From Cunninghamella blakesleeana (lineage: Eukaryota; Mucoromycota; Mucoromycetes; Mucorales; Cunninghamellaceae): 64,000 bases of DNA. Below are positions 50,216 through 61,744 of the stretch, one piece after another (the stretch's first letter is position 1; every line of letters starts with the position of its first letter). The translations under genes and the position numbers were made by a program. The stretch is taken from positions 2,709,501 to 2,773,500 of the forward strand of contig JAFCIZ010000001.1 in NCBI GenBank assembly GCA_017871115.1, read 5' to 3'. The notes beneath the pieces were generated by a model. That model made no database searches. It was not told the origin of the DNA and saw only the letters and a list, made by a program, of their open reading frames with translations.

Positions 50216-51309
50216 TTAAATATTACTACCAAAGTAGGAAAGTAATTGAGGATGAGACTTAACAAAAGTATGAATATAAGGTTTAGAGAATTGGAAAGGG
50301 TGGTGGTTAATAACGCCCCAGTATAAGAACCCTTCAAAGAAGATAGAAAAGAAAATGGCACCAAACATCATAAGCCAAATACCTTTCAAAATACGTACTG
50401 GGAATGAATTATAAATATGAGAAGGCAAGTAATGTTGACTTTGAGATTTTACAATTTTTTCAAATACTACACCACAACCATGAAGAACAAAGAAAACAGT
50501 TTGTTTACCGATAAATAATTGACGATATACGGGCCATCCAGTATTACAAAAGATCATATATTCATGCATAAATCCAGACATAGCAAATACGGCAATTGTA
50601 GCCATATAAATAGAAATATCTACATAATGCTTTGTGCTTTTAACTAAAAGACGTTGGGTGAGATCACGAACTGGACGGAAAGGGAATGGTAACCAAGTTG
50701 ATTTAAATAATGCATGCCATTTAACAGACCATAATTGATCCAAGGAAGAAGAGAAGATGGGATCTTTCATCAATTTTCTCCATTGTCCTATTTATATTTT
50801 TAAAAAATAAAATGAAAACAAAAAATAGAATGAATATTAATATATAATTACCATTCTTTTTATTTATTTTTTTGCCCTATATCAATATTGTCCTTATTTA
50901 TATTATCTATTGTTATTTCTCTTGATTTCCAATTATTTTATTTATTTACCCGAAGAATAGGATCCTTTATCGATGATAACACAGTGAAGTAATTGTAAAC
51001 TATAACCAGCAACATTGAAACCACAAGTGAGGAATAATATAACGAATATGAAGAAACCAAGGTATAATACTGGTTGTTCTTTTTCCAAGGCTAGCATATC
51101 GTAAGGGGTAAAAGAAGAAAGCCAAGCAGTTAAAATATCAAATAATATTATTGTTATTAACAAAGATGCTAATATATGGTAAAATTTCTAATGTAATAAC
51201 AATAAAAATATAAAATATAAAAAAAGAAATGAGAATCAGAATGGTCGTTTCATTCTATCTATATATTTTCTTTTTCTATTTATCTTTTTATCACTTTATT
51301 TTATACATG

Positions 51310-51358
<49 letters not shown>

Positions 51359-51909
51359 ATGTATGTTTAATATATTAAAATAAATACTTACTTTATCATT
51401 TTTATATATTTTGATTTCACTTTTTTTATCATCCTTTTTTGTATTATTTTCTGATTTTGGAAATGTTTTAAGACAAGACCAAAAATCAACCCAAAGGCTA
51501 TATAAAGAGGTATAAACAGGACGGTCTTGCAGTAAAGGACCAACATAAAAAAGCTCGAGGAATCGAAGGTTAACAGTAAAACAGAATGGAGCAGCAAGAA
51601 AGTTCAATACTATTTTGTTATTATTATTATTAATAAAAATTTACAATAAATTTGATACACTGCTCTTTTATTACTATTTTTACTATTATTATTAATTATT
51701 TATTTACCAGCATAACTTGAAAATATAAGAGGATAAAGAATGTTTGCAGCAAGTAAAGGAATGGCAAGAAACTGTTTTATAATTCCAGGTATATTAGGTA
51801 TAGCAATAAGTAAAGCTAAAGCGCCAGCAGGTATAGCAAAAGTAGCAGCATAGATTGGAAAATCTAAAGTGATTCTCTCACCACTTTTTATTAATTGTAG
51901 GTATTCCAT
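50216..51909 (-). CDS. Wax-synthase-like MBOAT acyltransferase, copy B
   Basis: Four exons (51909-51708, 51609-51392, 51187-50950, 50787-50216), each the same length as in copy A, give 409 residues. It has the SLDQLWSVKWHALFKSTW and SGFMHEYM landmarks, so the family His and the membrane topology are kept. In the first landmark copy B has Ala where copy A has Gln (WHALF versus WHQLF), a possible change in acceptor preference. Exon 1 is almost identical to copy A, exon 2 is close, and exons 3 and 4 differ at many residues. Intron 2 has gained an (AT)n(GT)n microsatellite (about 51315-51358). Confidence 0.87.
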
Positions 51910-51936
51910 TATACTATGTATGTGTATTTACAAAAA
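51715..51936 (-). repeat. Near-identical tract shared with copy A (48883-49104)
   Basis: Partner of the 222-bp tract in copy A; it includes nearly all of exon 1 and the immediate leader. Identity ends sharply at a poly-A run on one side and at the intron 1 donor on the other. Confidence 0.9.
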
Positions 51937-53200
51937 TCAAGAAAATAAAAAACTTATGAACGAGAAAAAGAAGTAAAAAATGAAGGTTATATAAAGCATT
52001 TTTTTAATAACGGAAATTGAATTTTTTTTTAACTTTGTCATTCTTTATATTCATATGATAGAGTTATTTGACAACAGTTATGCGTTCATATAAATCAAAT
52101 CATAATTACCATTATTTTTTTATAACTAATAGTCATAATTAAAAAAAAATTGTATATAATACTCATTGCTATATAAATATTTACACATACACACACACAT
52201 ATATATATATATAATGATCTTCATTATTGATAGTATTTTTAAACATTTGTATATTAATAAAAACCCCAACATTTTTTAATTTTTTTTTAGAAGACTAATA
52301 CTTTTTATGCTACTTTAGAAAAACAGAACGTTTACAAAATAACCAATTTTATATAAATATATAATAGAATGCTAAGTAACTGACATTTAAAATGGGAGGT
52401 AATGTTTGGGGTGTTTCTTCTTTACTTATCTCCCCATTTTATAATAAATCGCCTCATAATGTAATAAAACCTTTTCTATTTTTGTTATTCATTATATTTT
52501 TCTCAACCATCCATTCATTATTTTGATGAAAACTTATTTTTATTATACATAAGCATTGAGATTATTTTTTCTTTGAATTATTAACGTAAAAAATAACCAA
52601 TATATAAAAAATATCATATGCATTTGATCGAATATTATGTATATACACTTTTACATAAATGCAACTATTAGCAGTAGATTTTATTATATAAATTACAATA
52701 TAAAATTTTTTTTCTGAAAATAAATATTTTCAATATTTTGCTAACTAGTTAATTTTCACTCTCTTTTCCCAAAGCCTTTTTTACATTTGTAATGGCTAAT
52801 ATTGTTACACAACTAATCTACTTGATAGCTTTTTTTAAACTTGACAGGTATTTTACTGAATTAATGCTTGATTAGCTTATTCATTCTTTTTTATAATATT
52901 GCAGATTCATATATATGTATATATATATATAAAAAGCTAATTAAATAAACTATTGTGTTTTACGAAGCTTTTTTTTAAAAAATACATAATAATTTTTTTT
53001 TGTATTAATATATAATATAATAAAAGGTACAAAGTAATAAAAAAAAATAGCGGTATTTGAATGTTTTAAATTTACAATGATTTTTAAGTTTTTTTTTTTT
53101 CTCTCTTTCTCCTTTATTATTTATTACCAATTATTTATTTATATATTTTTTTTTAAAGAACTTTCTTTTTCTTTCTTTTTTTATTATTCTTTCTAATGCT
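51937..53200. other. Divergent intergenic region, MBOAT copy B / SLM-like genes
   Basis: About 1.26 kb of AT-rich DNA. A short stretch just upstream of copy B resembles the copy A upstream region. T/A junctions occur near 52972 and 53145. No exon or RNA gene is supported. Confidence 0.45.
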
Positions 53201-56200
53201 ATGATAAATTCAACAGAATATAATAATAAAAACCCACCTCCTCCTCGTCCTCAAAAAAGTAATTTAAGAGGTGTCGGTACTAATAAAACAATAAAAAAAC
53301 CAGCCAATAATATCAAAAAACAAGGTAGATTTATTGAACAGTTTGATCAACTTCCACCACAAGAACTTTTAGACTTTATTAGCGATGCAAAACCTACAAA
53401 ACAACAACGTCAAAGAACAATTAGTGCTCCTAATATAGAAAGATCTTTATCTTTTAAAAAAAATAAAAATACTATGACTAAATTGGATGAAAGCTATTTC
53501 CCTTCTCCTTCGCCAATTCCAACTTTAAAACAATCGTCTTCTTCACTTACAAGAAATCTAAGTACTACTTCACGTCGTTCTATTACACCTACTTTATCTA
53601 CCCCACCGCAACCTAGACGTTCTTTATCAACTAATACAATATCAAATAAAAATAATAAAAATGTATATCGCCGTCCACCTTCTTCTACTATAGCAAGCAC
53701 AGTAGCTCGATCAACAGGGACTGGAAAGCTTGTCTTATCGCTGAACCGTGCCAGTGTGATTGTGATTCGTCTAGAACAATGGCTACAATTGATTAAATGT
53801 TTAATACAATGGTTAGAAGAAACTTCAAAGCTTCATTTACAATTAAGTCGAGGATATGCCAATCGTCATGGATCTTTATTTCAAATGGAACTTCAACCGG
53901 ATCAAACACCTGCTGCTTCTACTTTATATGCTGGCTTTCGTCTCATTACTACAAGCGTAGCTGATAGTCATCATAAATTTGGATCTACTATTCAACTTAA
54001 TTATATCCCTACATTACTTCGCTTTAAAAAGGAATGTAAAGAAAAAATAAAAGTTTTAAGAAATGATCCCAAGTTATTATTGGATGAATTATTAAGAAGG
54101 GCTGAACAAACAAAAAAATCAATGGATTTATTAAATAAAGCTTGCCAATTAGCCGATTCATCTTCACAACAACATGGTAAAAATGATCCTTGGTTGGCTA
54201 ATTTATGTAAGTTTTTTCAATTTAAAAAAATAAAAATGCTTTAATGCTAATAGTGAGCAAAAATACAAATATACAATAAAGATGGATGAAAGATACTAAC
54301 CGAAATTTTTATTATATATACATATGCATATATATATTGTATGTAGACGTGTTAAGACAACTAAAACGAGAAGTGGATGAAGAAAATAGATTAAGATTAC
54401 TGATGGTGCCAATTCAAAAAGAAACAGCTGAATTTGAAAAACAGTTATTAGAAGCATTAAAACCAATTGTACAATATTGTTGTGAATATTTGGCACCAGG
54501 TATATGGGATGGATCAGCAGATGAAGAAACAGCACCTTTTCAATTATTAATGGAGCGGATTGTACCACAGCACGAATGGGAGCATTTTTATGCAAAGGAA
54601 GAAAAAGAATTAGTAGATGAGGAAAACCCAAAGAAAGATTATTTAAAAATACTCTATCCAAATAAATTGCATACTAAGGTAGTGACATTAAAAAAGGGAA
54701 ACATGGATCGATATATTGGTGGTATCAAGGTTAGATTTAGTGAACGGCTTTATGTGCTTGCACAAAGTGGATATCTACATCAGTTTAGCTTGGATGATAA
54801 ATTAGTACCTGAACGATCAATTTATATCCCAGGTGCTCATATCCAACCTATAGATGATTGTACTTTTGAAATTCAACGCCTTACCTCACCATCAGCACCA
54901 TCTACTTCTTCACCCTCTTCCAGTCAATCAAAGCATCAACAGCATTTATCAACGATAACACCAGCATCTGCAGGATCAGATGTTCCTTCTTCTCCTCAAC
55001 ATAAGCAACATCATAAAAAGGTATATATTATCAAGGCAAAAAATAATGAAGAAATGTTATCTTGGTGTAAAATTCTTTCAGAAATGGCAACTGGTAAACT
55101 ACCAATCATTCAACCTCGTTTACCTAATTCATCGACAAATACTACTACAAATATTACAAATACTACTCAATCTTTTCAACTTCAATTTAATGAGGATATT
55201 CAACCATCTGCTCCATCATCATGCTCCTCTTCTATTAACATGATAGATAAGAAAAGTTTATTACTGAATGAAAATAAAAGTCGATCCTCAACTACGTCAT
55301 CCATCTCTTCACCTCCTTCTTCTATTGCCGAATCTCATGTTGATGTTTCACCTTCATTTTCATCTTCATCTTTTTTAGCAAATAATGGAATATCAACAAA
55401 GCAATCAATTGGTAGTGCTAGTCTTGATAGTTTAGAAGAAGAAGAAGAGAGTGATAATATACAACGTCAAACAATGATTAAAATGGTAGATGTCAATAAC
55501 AGCGATAATAATTGTAATAGTGAATCTACGAAAGAAAATGATAAAACAACAACTATTCATGATCATTCTACATTACAACGTATAAAACCATTTTTAATAG
55601 AGGAAAAAGATATAATAGAATCTGAAAAAGAAATTGAAAATTTAGTAATAAAAAAACCAGCAATCACTGATCATTCAAAAATATCTCTTCAAAAGGATAT
55701 ACAAAATGATATTCGGCCTTTATCACCAATTGATATTATTTCTAAAGAAGATACCCTTGGCAATTTGGTAAAAAAGTTTACTACTCTTAAATCCAACATT
55801 AATGATTCTACTATTGTTACTGCTACTACCACTACTACATCATCACCTTTAGAATCAATTCAACAGCAATCTGATATGGATCGTACTACGAATATTAAAT
55901 ATCAAAATAGTAATGATGATGGTGACGATAAAAAGAAAAAGAGAAATGAATACAAGAATATAGATATGGATGAAGAGGATGATGATAATTTCAGTGTAAG
56001 TAGTGGTGAATCTATTTCTACAGTGACAAAACGTTATAGCTTATTACCAACAACATCAAATCAACTAGAAAATTTAAATTTTGATAATAACAATACTAAT
56101 AATAATAATGATGATCAAGAAGGCTATGATTATGATGATGGTATTTCTTTGCATTCTGGATCTACTTTTACACAATATGATGATGCAGCTTCTCATATCT

Positions 56201-56427
56201 CTTCACGACTTTCTTTTGTTAGTACAGATTATGATGATGCTTTTTCTCATATTTCTTCACGATTATCTATGGTTGAATCTCAATATGATGATACTACTTC
56301 TTCATTATATTTATCCTCCATGTCTACTCGATCATCTACACCAACTACTGGTTTATCTCGTTCAAATTCTCTAAGCGATTTTGACCATCATATTAATCTT
56401 CCACATTTAGACGGTAACCATACATAA
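53201..56427 (+). CDS. SLM1/SLM2-like BAR and PH domain protein (TORC2/eisosome)
   Basis: Two exons (53201-54206, 54347-56427) give 1028 residues. After a Pro/Ser-rich start, residues about 180-440 are helical with BAR character (VIVIRLEQWLQLIKCLI, LKREVDEENRLRLL, ETAEFEKQLLEALKPIVQYC). A PH domain follows at about 446-590 with YIGGIKVRFSERLYVLAQSG, YLHQFSLDDKLVPERSIYIP and a final helix NEEMLSWCKILSEMA; a Ser-rich loop splits it. The tail is long, Ser/Asn/Asp-rich and disordered. Fungal Slm proteins bind PI(4,5)P2, sit at eisosomes and pass plasma-membrane stress to TORC2. The tail carries repeats of the type YDDAxSHISSRLS near its end. Slm is the best fit; another BAR-PH family is possible. 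Confidence 0.78.
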
Positions 56428-56992
56428 TAATTAATTTTTTATCAACTTAATTTATATTTACATTATATTATTTATTTATTTTATTATTACTATTTATTTT
56501 ATTGAACATTGAATGTTTAAAAATATAAATATCATATTTTATTTTATTTATTTTAAAAATAAACTTAATAAAAAAATTATAACACAAACTATATACGTAC
56601 ATACTTTTCTGTAATTCATTCTTCATTCGTATGTTGAGTATTGCTTTATATACCAATCTGTAGTTCAATTTTCATCACTTAAGTAATAATGTTATATAAA
56701 TAAATTAAGTAATTTATTATAAGATAGAGAATAGAATAAAGTTTATATTTATTATTATTGGAATATTATATAGTATTATTTAATGAGTGCAAAATTAGTT
56801 ATTGATCTATACTAATAGTAAAATTCTATTGAATGATTATATTGTATTATTTGTTGGGAATATATTAATATATAATTATCCATCATAATGATGATTGTAT
56901 TATATTATGGTGTATATTATCTCGTTGGTTATCATTTGCAAAAGTATATAGTGTTGTTGGAAAAAAGAAAAAAGAAGAAGAAAAAAGAGAAA
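56428..56992. other. Convergent 3' intergenic region
   Basis: About 565 bp between the SLM-like and OSH3 stop codons; AT-rich with TTATTT and ATATAT repeats. No gene seen. Confidence 0.45.
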
Positions 56993-59900
56993 TTACCATA
57001 ATACGGTCATATCTTTTGGCCAATTTCCTGTATGTCTTGCTTCAAAATAACCACCTTTGTATTCCCATTGCGATGGATCGTTGGCACTACGTTGGAACCA
57101 AAGTGGCTGAGGCGCTTCTCCATGTGTTTCATACTGTGCTCTACGTTCACGTTGACTTATTTCTACTCTTTCTTTCTCTTTTTCTGCTTCATCCACTTTA
57201 CCTAATTATTTGTTCAATATACATATAATAATTTAATTAATCATATCTATTCTTGTTATTGCTATTATTATAACTATTATTATAACTATTATTATAACTA
57301 TTACTCCTTTTATATATATATTACCAAGTTCAAATAAGCGTTGGTCTGGTCGATAGCGTGTATCAGTAATAGGTAATTTATCTTTTTCAATATCAGTAAT
57401 TTCATTCAGCTCCATACAAAATTGAGTAAACCCATAATAATCCATAGGACGATCGACAGTAGGCGGTTTGACTTGCCATAATATTTTAAATTGATTGTCA
57501 CCAAGGTCTTGTGATAAAGATTGACTCCATTTACCAACGACTTTTCTAATTGGTTTTTCTTCTTTTTTGGACGAATAAAATAGAGCTTCAATTACATTTC
57601 TTTCCCAGTCTCCTCCTCCAAAATAAAAACTACCTCCACCATTCTTTTGCGCCTCTTTAAATGTAACAATGGCATAATCTCCTGTTGTATGATTCATCAC
57701 TTTGATCTGTCCAACATGTTCTAAATATCGCTGTCCTAAGATCATGTTCCGCATATGGCTGCTTGGTTTTGTATAAGTAAAATGATCTTGATGATTAGGC
57801 AATTTAACATGAATTGTTCCTTCAGAAATAAATTCCATTGATTTTCCTATGATAAAAAATAAAATAAAAACAATAAAAATAAAATTAATAATTCAAATTA
57901 AAAAGTATAATTAATAAATTTTATGAAAAGAAAATAAAAAAAAGTAAAAAAAAATTACCCCAAAACTTGGTACTTCCTTCAGTTGATTGCCAGAAATTAA
58001 AATTTTTTGATTCAGCATAGCACTATTATATAAAAATTAAATAGATAAAAAAAATGATAAATAAATAAAGATACATATATATATATAATAATAAACACAT
58101 ATAAAAAAAACTTACAGCCATAACATTAGGTCGATGAGATACTTTTTCAGATATAAATTTAAAACCTTTATCAGGACGTATACATTCGTAAGTTTCAAAT
58201 AGTAATGGATTCCAAAATTTACGGCCAATTCTATATTGGCTGGAGGCATACCCAGTAACAGCAAACACAGTAACATACATTAAACGGTCAATAGAGTTCT
58301 CCATGGCATTAGCTTGATCTAACAATTCTGAATATTCCAATTCTTCGCATAATCGTTGTAATAAATTGAGTGGTTCGTTAAGGCTAACAGGCATGGTAAT
58401 GGTTGATAAATCTTTTCCAATATTTTTTCGCAAGAGACCTAATATATTGACGTTTTCCCCTGCTACTGGATGCGGTAAAATAGTTCTACGTTTAAGAAAA
58501 GGTGCTGAATACTGTACAATATCGCTGATTGATGCTTTTAGCGTATCATCATTTGGAACTATATAATGATATAAAAATAATGATGATAATATAAATTGGT
58601 ATAAATAAAAAATATCTATTCATTTTTTTTATTCTATTTCCTATTATTAATATTATCATTCTATCTCTCTTTTTTTTACTTTTTATTATTAATAAATTTC
58701 CTTCGTTTTTTTACTGTATATTATCATCCCATTCCTCTCCTTCTTTTCTTTTTACCTTCTAATGAGCTATCACCGTCATCTTCATCATCTTCATTATTTT
58801 CTTGTACCAAGTCAGTATCATCATCCTCATCATCTGATAATTCAAATTCTTCTGCTTCATAGTACATATCTGAATGATTAGAAGAATGGTAAGAATAAAA
58901 ACTACTTGTCCTTGGTGTACCAAATTCAGATCCTTGCTGATAGATAGAACCATATGGATAAGGTTTTTTAAATTTTGACCAAATATTTTCTTGTTGACAA
59001 TATTTCCTTTCAATGGTATTACGAAGGTGAATCATACGTTGGATCGATTGCATCCATTGATCTAATGTGTTTGATTGTATAGAAAGTACATCAGAGCTAT
59101 TTTCATTGGATTGTGTTGAATTAAGTGATAAAGGTGTAAGAGGATGTTGTTGATCGGGTTGAGAAGAGCCACGTCGAAATGGGAATTTCCGTTTACTATT
59201 TACGGTGGGTGTTGTAGAAGATGTTGTATAAGAGGAAGAAGAATGTGATGAAGAATGGCTCACATTTTCCATTGATTTATTTGCTTTTTTATAGAATAAA
59301 TCCATTTCAGATTGTAACATATCCAACTCTTCTGCTAAATTTTTAAAATCCTTATTGATATTATGTTCAAGCGAAAAATAATCTTCATTTTCGTCATCAT
59401 CAGCACCTTCTTTTTCCTCATAAATATCCAATTTACTTCCATTGCTATCAATATTTTTAGAATGATAGGGCTGAATGGTTGGGTTGGGTGTTAATCTGTA
59501 TCTATTATCAGGTAACAACCACGCCCCATCAACTAGAATACCAGCATCCTTATTTCGTTGTCCCAAAGCCCTTTGTCTTCTAAATACATCCACCCAGTTA
59601 TCAAAATGTTCTTTTGTTAAGGCTTTTAAATGATAGACGGTTGTTCCTGTATCAAGATGAATCGTACGTTGTTTTGGATAAATGGAGATCATTGTCATTA
59701 ATATTTGAATAGAGCCACGTTTTATACCTCCAGGATTGACCGAATAAGACAATACTCCATTAGTTGATAATTCAAACCACCTTCGACACCAGCCTAATAA
59801 AAATAAAAATAAAAAATAAAATAAACATGTACATGTACATGAGTTGGTGATTCAATTATTGGCAATATTATTACTATTTTAGTATATAGTGAAATAGATA

Positions 59901-60657
59901 TATTGGATGGGTAACGTGCCTTGCATTCTTTTTCTTCGCTTTTTTAATAAATATCCAGAAATATCACGATCACCTTCTAGCGTTGCATTTTCTTGAATTG
60001 GTTCATCACTTGTTACCTCAAACCTTAATACCTTCGAAGTATTAATGGATGTTGTATTATCTAGGTATGAATATATAATTATTATAAATCGACAACCATT
60101 TAGAAATGAATTTCTTTTTATTATCATTTTTTATCTCTTGTATTTTATCCTTAATATATACATAAAATAAAATAAAAAATTTTACCAAATATCAATATAC
60201 AGTTTCCTGGTTCTGTTAGTGTATAAGTTCCTTGAATATGATCTTCTGATGAGTTTACGTGACTAATAGGAATAATTTCTTGAAAATCATGTTCAAGCAA
60301 GTGTAAGGAAGCTAAAGATTTCCTACGTAAATGGTTGATTGAGTTACCATGAGTTAATGAGGTTTTTCTACTATTACTGCTATTGTTTTCCCCAGTAAAA
60401 GTATTTAAACTGGTAGTAACTGATACAGATTTTAAACCACTTCCATTTTGGTCTATTGTACTGCTATTATTATTATTATTATTATTATTATTTGAAGTAT
60501 GGTCTACAAAAGCTATAGGCGATCCAGGTCTATAAAAAAGACCAAAATGTATATTTTTCTTTTTTGTATTAAAATTCCACTTTAGTGTTGTTCCAGGGTG
60601 TTTTACATATACATAGTGTTCATAAGCATCTCTAGGTTGGATTTGTATCTCCTGCAT
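56993..60657 (-). CDS. OSH3: OSH3-type oxysterol-binding protein (GOLD, PH, ORD)
   Basis: Seven exons (60657-60186, 60060-59920, 59793-58756, 58558-58116, 58022-57959, 57846-57325, 57201-56993) give 962 residues. An N-terminal GOLD-like domain (residues about 1-175, with an Asn/Ser insertion) is followed by a PH domain at about 189-290 (RDISGYLLKKRRKRMQGWCR, then DNWVDVFRRQ). A long acidic linker leads to the ORD lipid-transfer domain from about 555, whose signature here is ISEKVSHRPNVMACY (the family usually has EQVSHHPP). Osh3 moves phosphoinositide or sterol at ER-plasma membrane contacts and activates Sac1. Intron 2 appears to use a GC donor. The FFAT motif expected in the linker was not identified with certainty. 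Confidence 0.92.
59794..59919 (-). other. GC-AG intron in OSH3
   Basis: On the gene strand the exon ends CAAG and the intron starts GCACGT, ending TTAG. Using GC joins RMQ-G-WCRRW without a stop; the nearby GT (five bases later) shifts frame into a stop. The length is 126 nt. Confidence 0.7.
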
Positions 60658-61744
60658 CTTTTTGTTTATTTTTAATACAGTAAAGTGAGTAAGTATATGA
60701 TATTGTAATTATATCAATCTAATAACAATAATAATAAACAAATAATGACTTGGTTATAAATAAATAAATAAAAAGAAAAAGGAAAAGAAAAAAAGGGGAC
60801 GAGAAAAAAAATTACTTGAATTTAAAAAGGTGAAAAAAATCTTATGTGGGCATGTGATCGGGGATTCTATTTAAGTACAGAATGCATGATTCGTTTTTTA
60901 ATTTTTTTTTTACTGTTATCTTTGACGAGTTAAATGAGAGAATGTTATGTCCTATATCAATAATAAAAAACTAATAAAAAATGTAGAAGGTTATTAAAAT
61001 ATATAAAGTACTATATTAATTCAGAATTATTTTTAATATGTAAAAATTACCTTTATATTAAAAAACTTCATTCTTAATTCAATATAGGTTGTCATGGTTT
61101 ATAAAAAAATATGAATATCCTTTTTTGTTCAACTTATATCAATATAGCAGTATAACATAATAATGTTCATAACCCAAAACACTCTCTTCCCGAAAACAAA
61201 CTTTCCATGGTTAGTTTCTCCTTCTCTTTTTATTTTTAAATATATAAATAAAAGAATATGATGATAGTTTAAATCTGTTACATGTAAACAAAAACAAATT
61301 TATTTACCAGAAGATTATAAACTTTATATAAAACGAGAAGAAACATCAACATTAATAATAATGTATGAGGTATATTTATATTAAATTAGAAAAAACGAAA
61401 AAGAAAGAAAAAAGGAACAACTAAAAAAGAATATTAATCATTGAACCATTCTATGTTTATAGTTTGATTTTTACCTATCACATTATAATTAATACTCTTT
61501 TTTCCTTTTTTTAATATATTTTTTCAAAATTTTTGATCTGACTGGCTTTCAATTACATGAATTTAAGAAACTGTAACTGACATTTATTAGTTTTTCCTTT
61601 TCACTAGGCATAATTTTTTTTGGATTGATATTTATTTAAAATGCCGCATTTTTTTTTCTTTTCCTTCTTTTTCATTTTATTTTATTGTTTTCACCTTTTA
61701 CTCTATTCTTTTATATATCTTTTTTATTTTATAAATGATATTCA
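60658..61744. other. Divergent promoter region, OSH3 / WDR59 genes
   Basis: About 1.09 kb between two divergent start codons. It is AT-rich with a pyrimidine-rich leader before 61745 and a GTGGGCATGTGATCGGGG segment near 60846. No gene seen. Confidence 0.45.

Noticed and set aside
49990..50364. 124-codon minus ORF overlapping the MBOAT copy B stop
   Set aside because: Out-of-frame shadow of the last MBOAT exon plus AT-rich flank.
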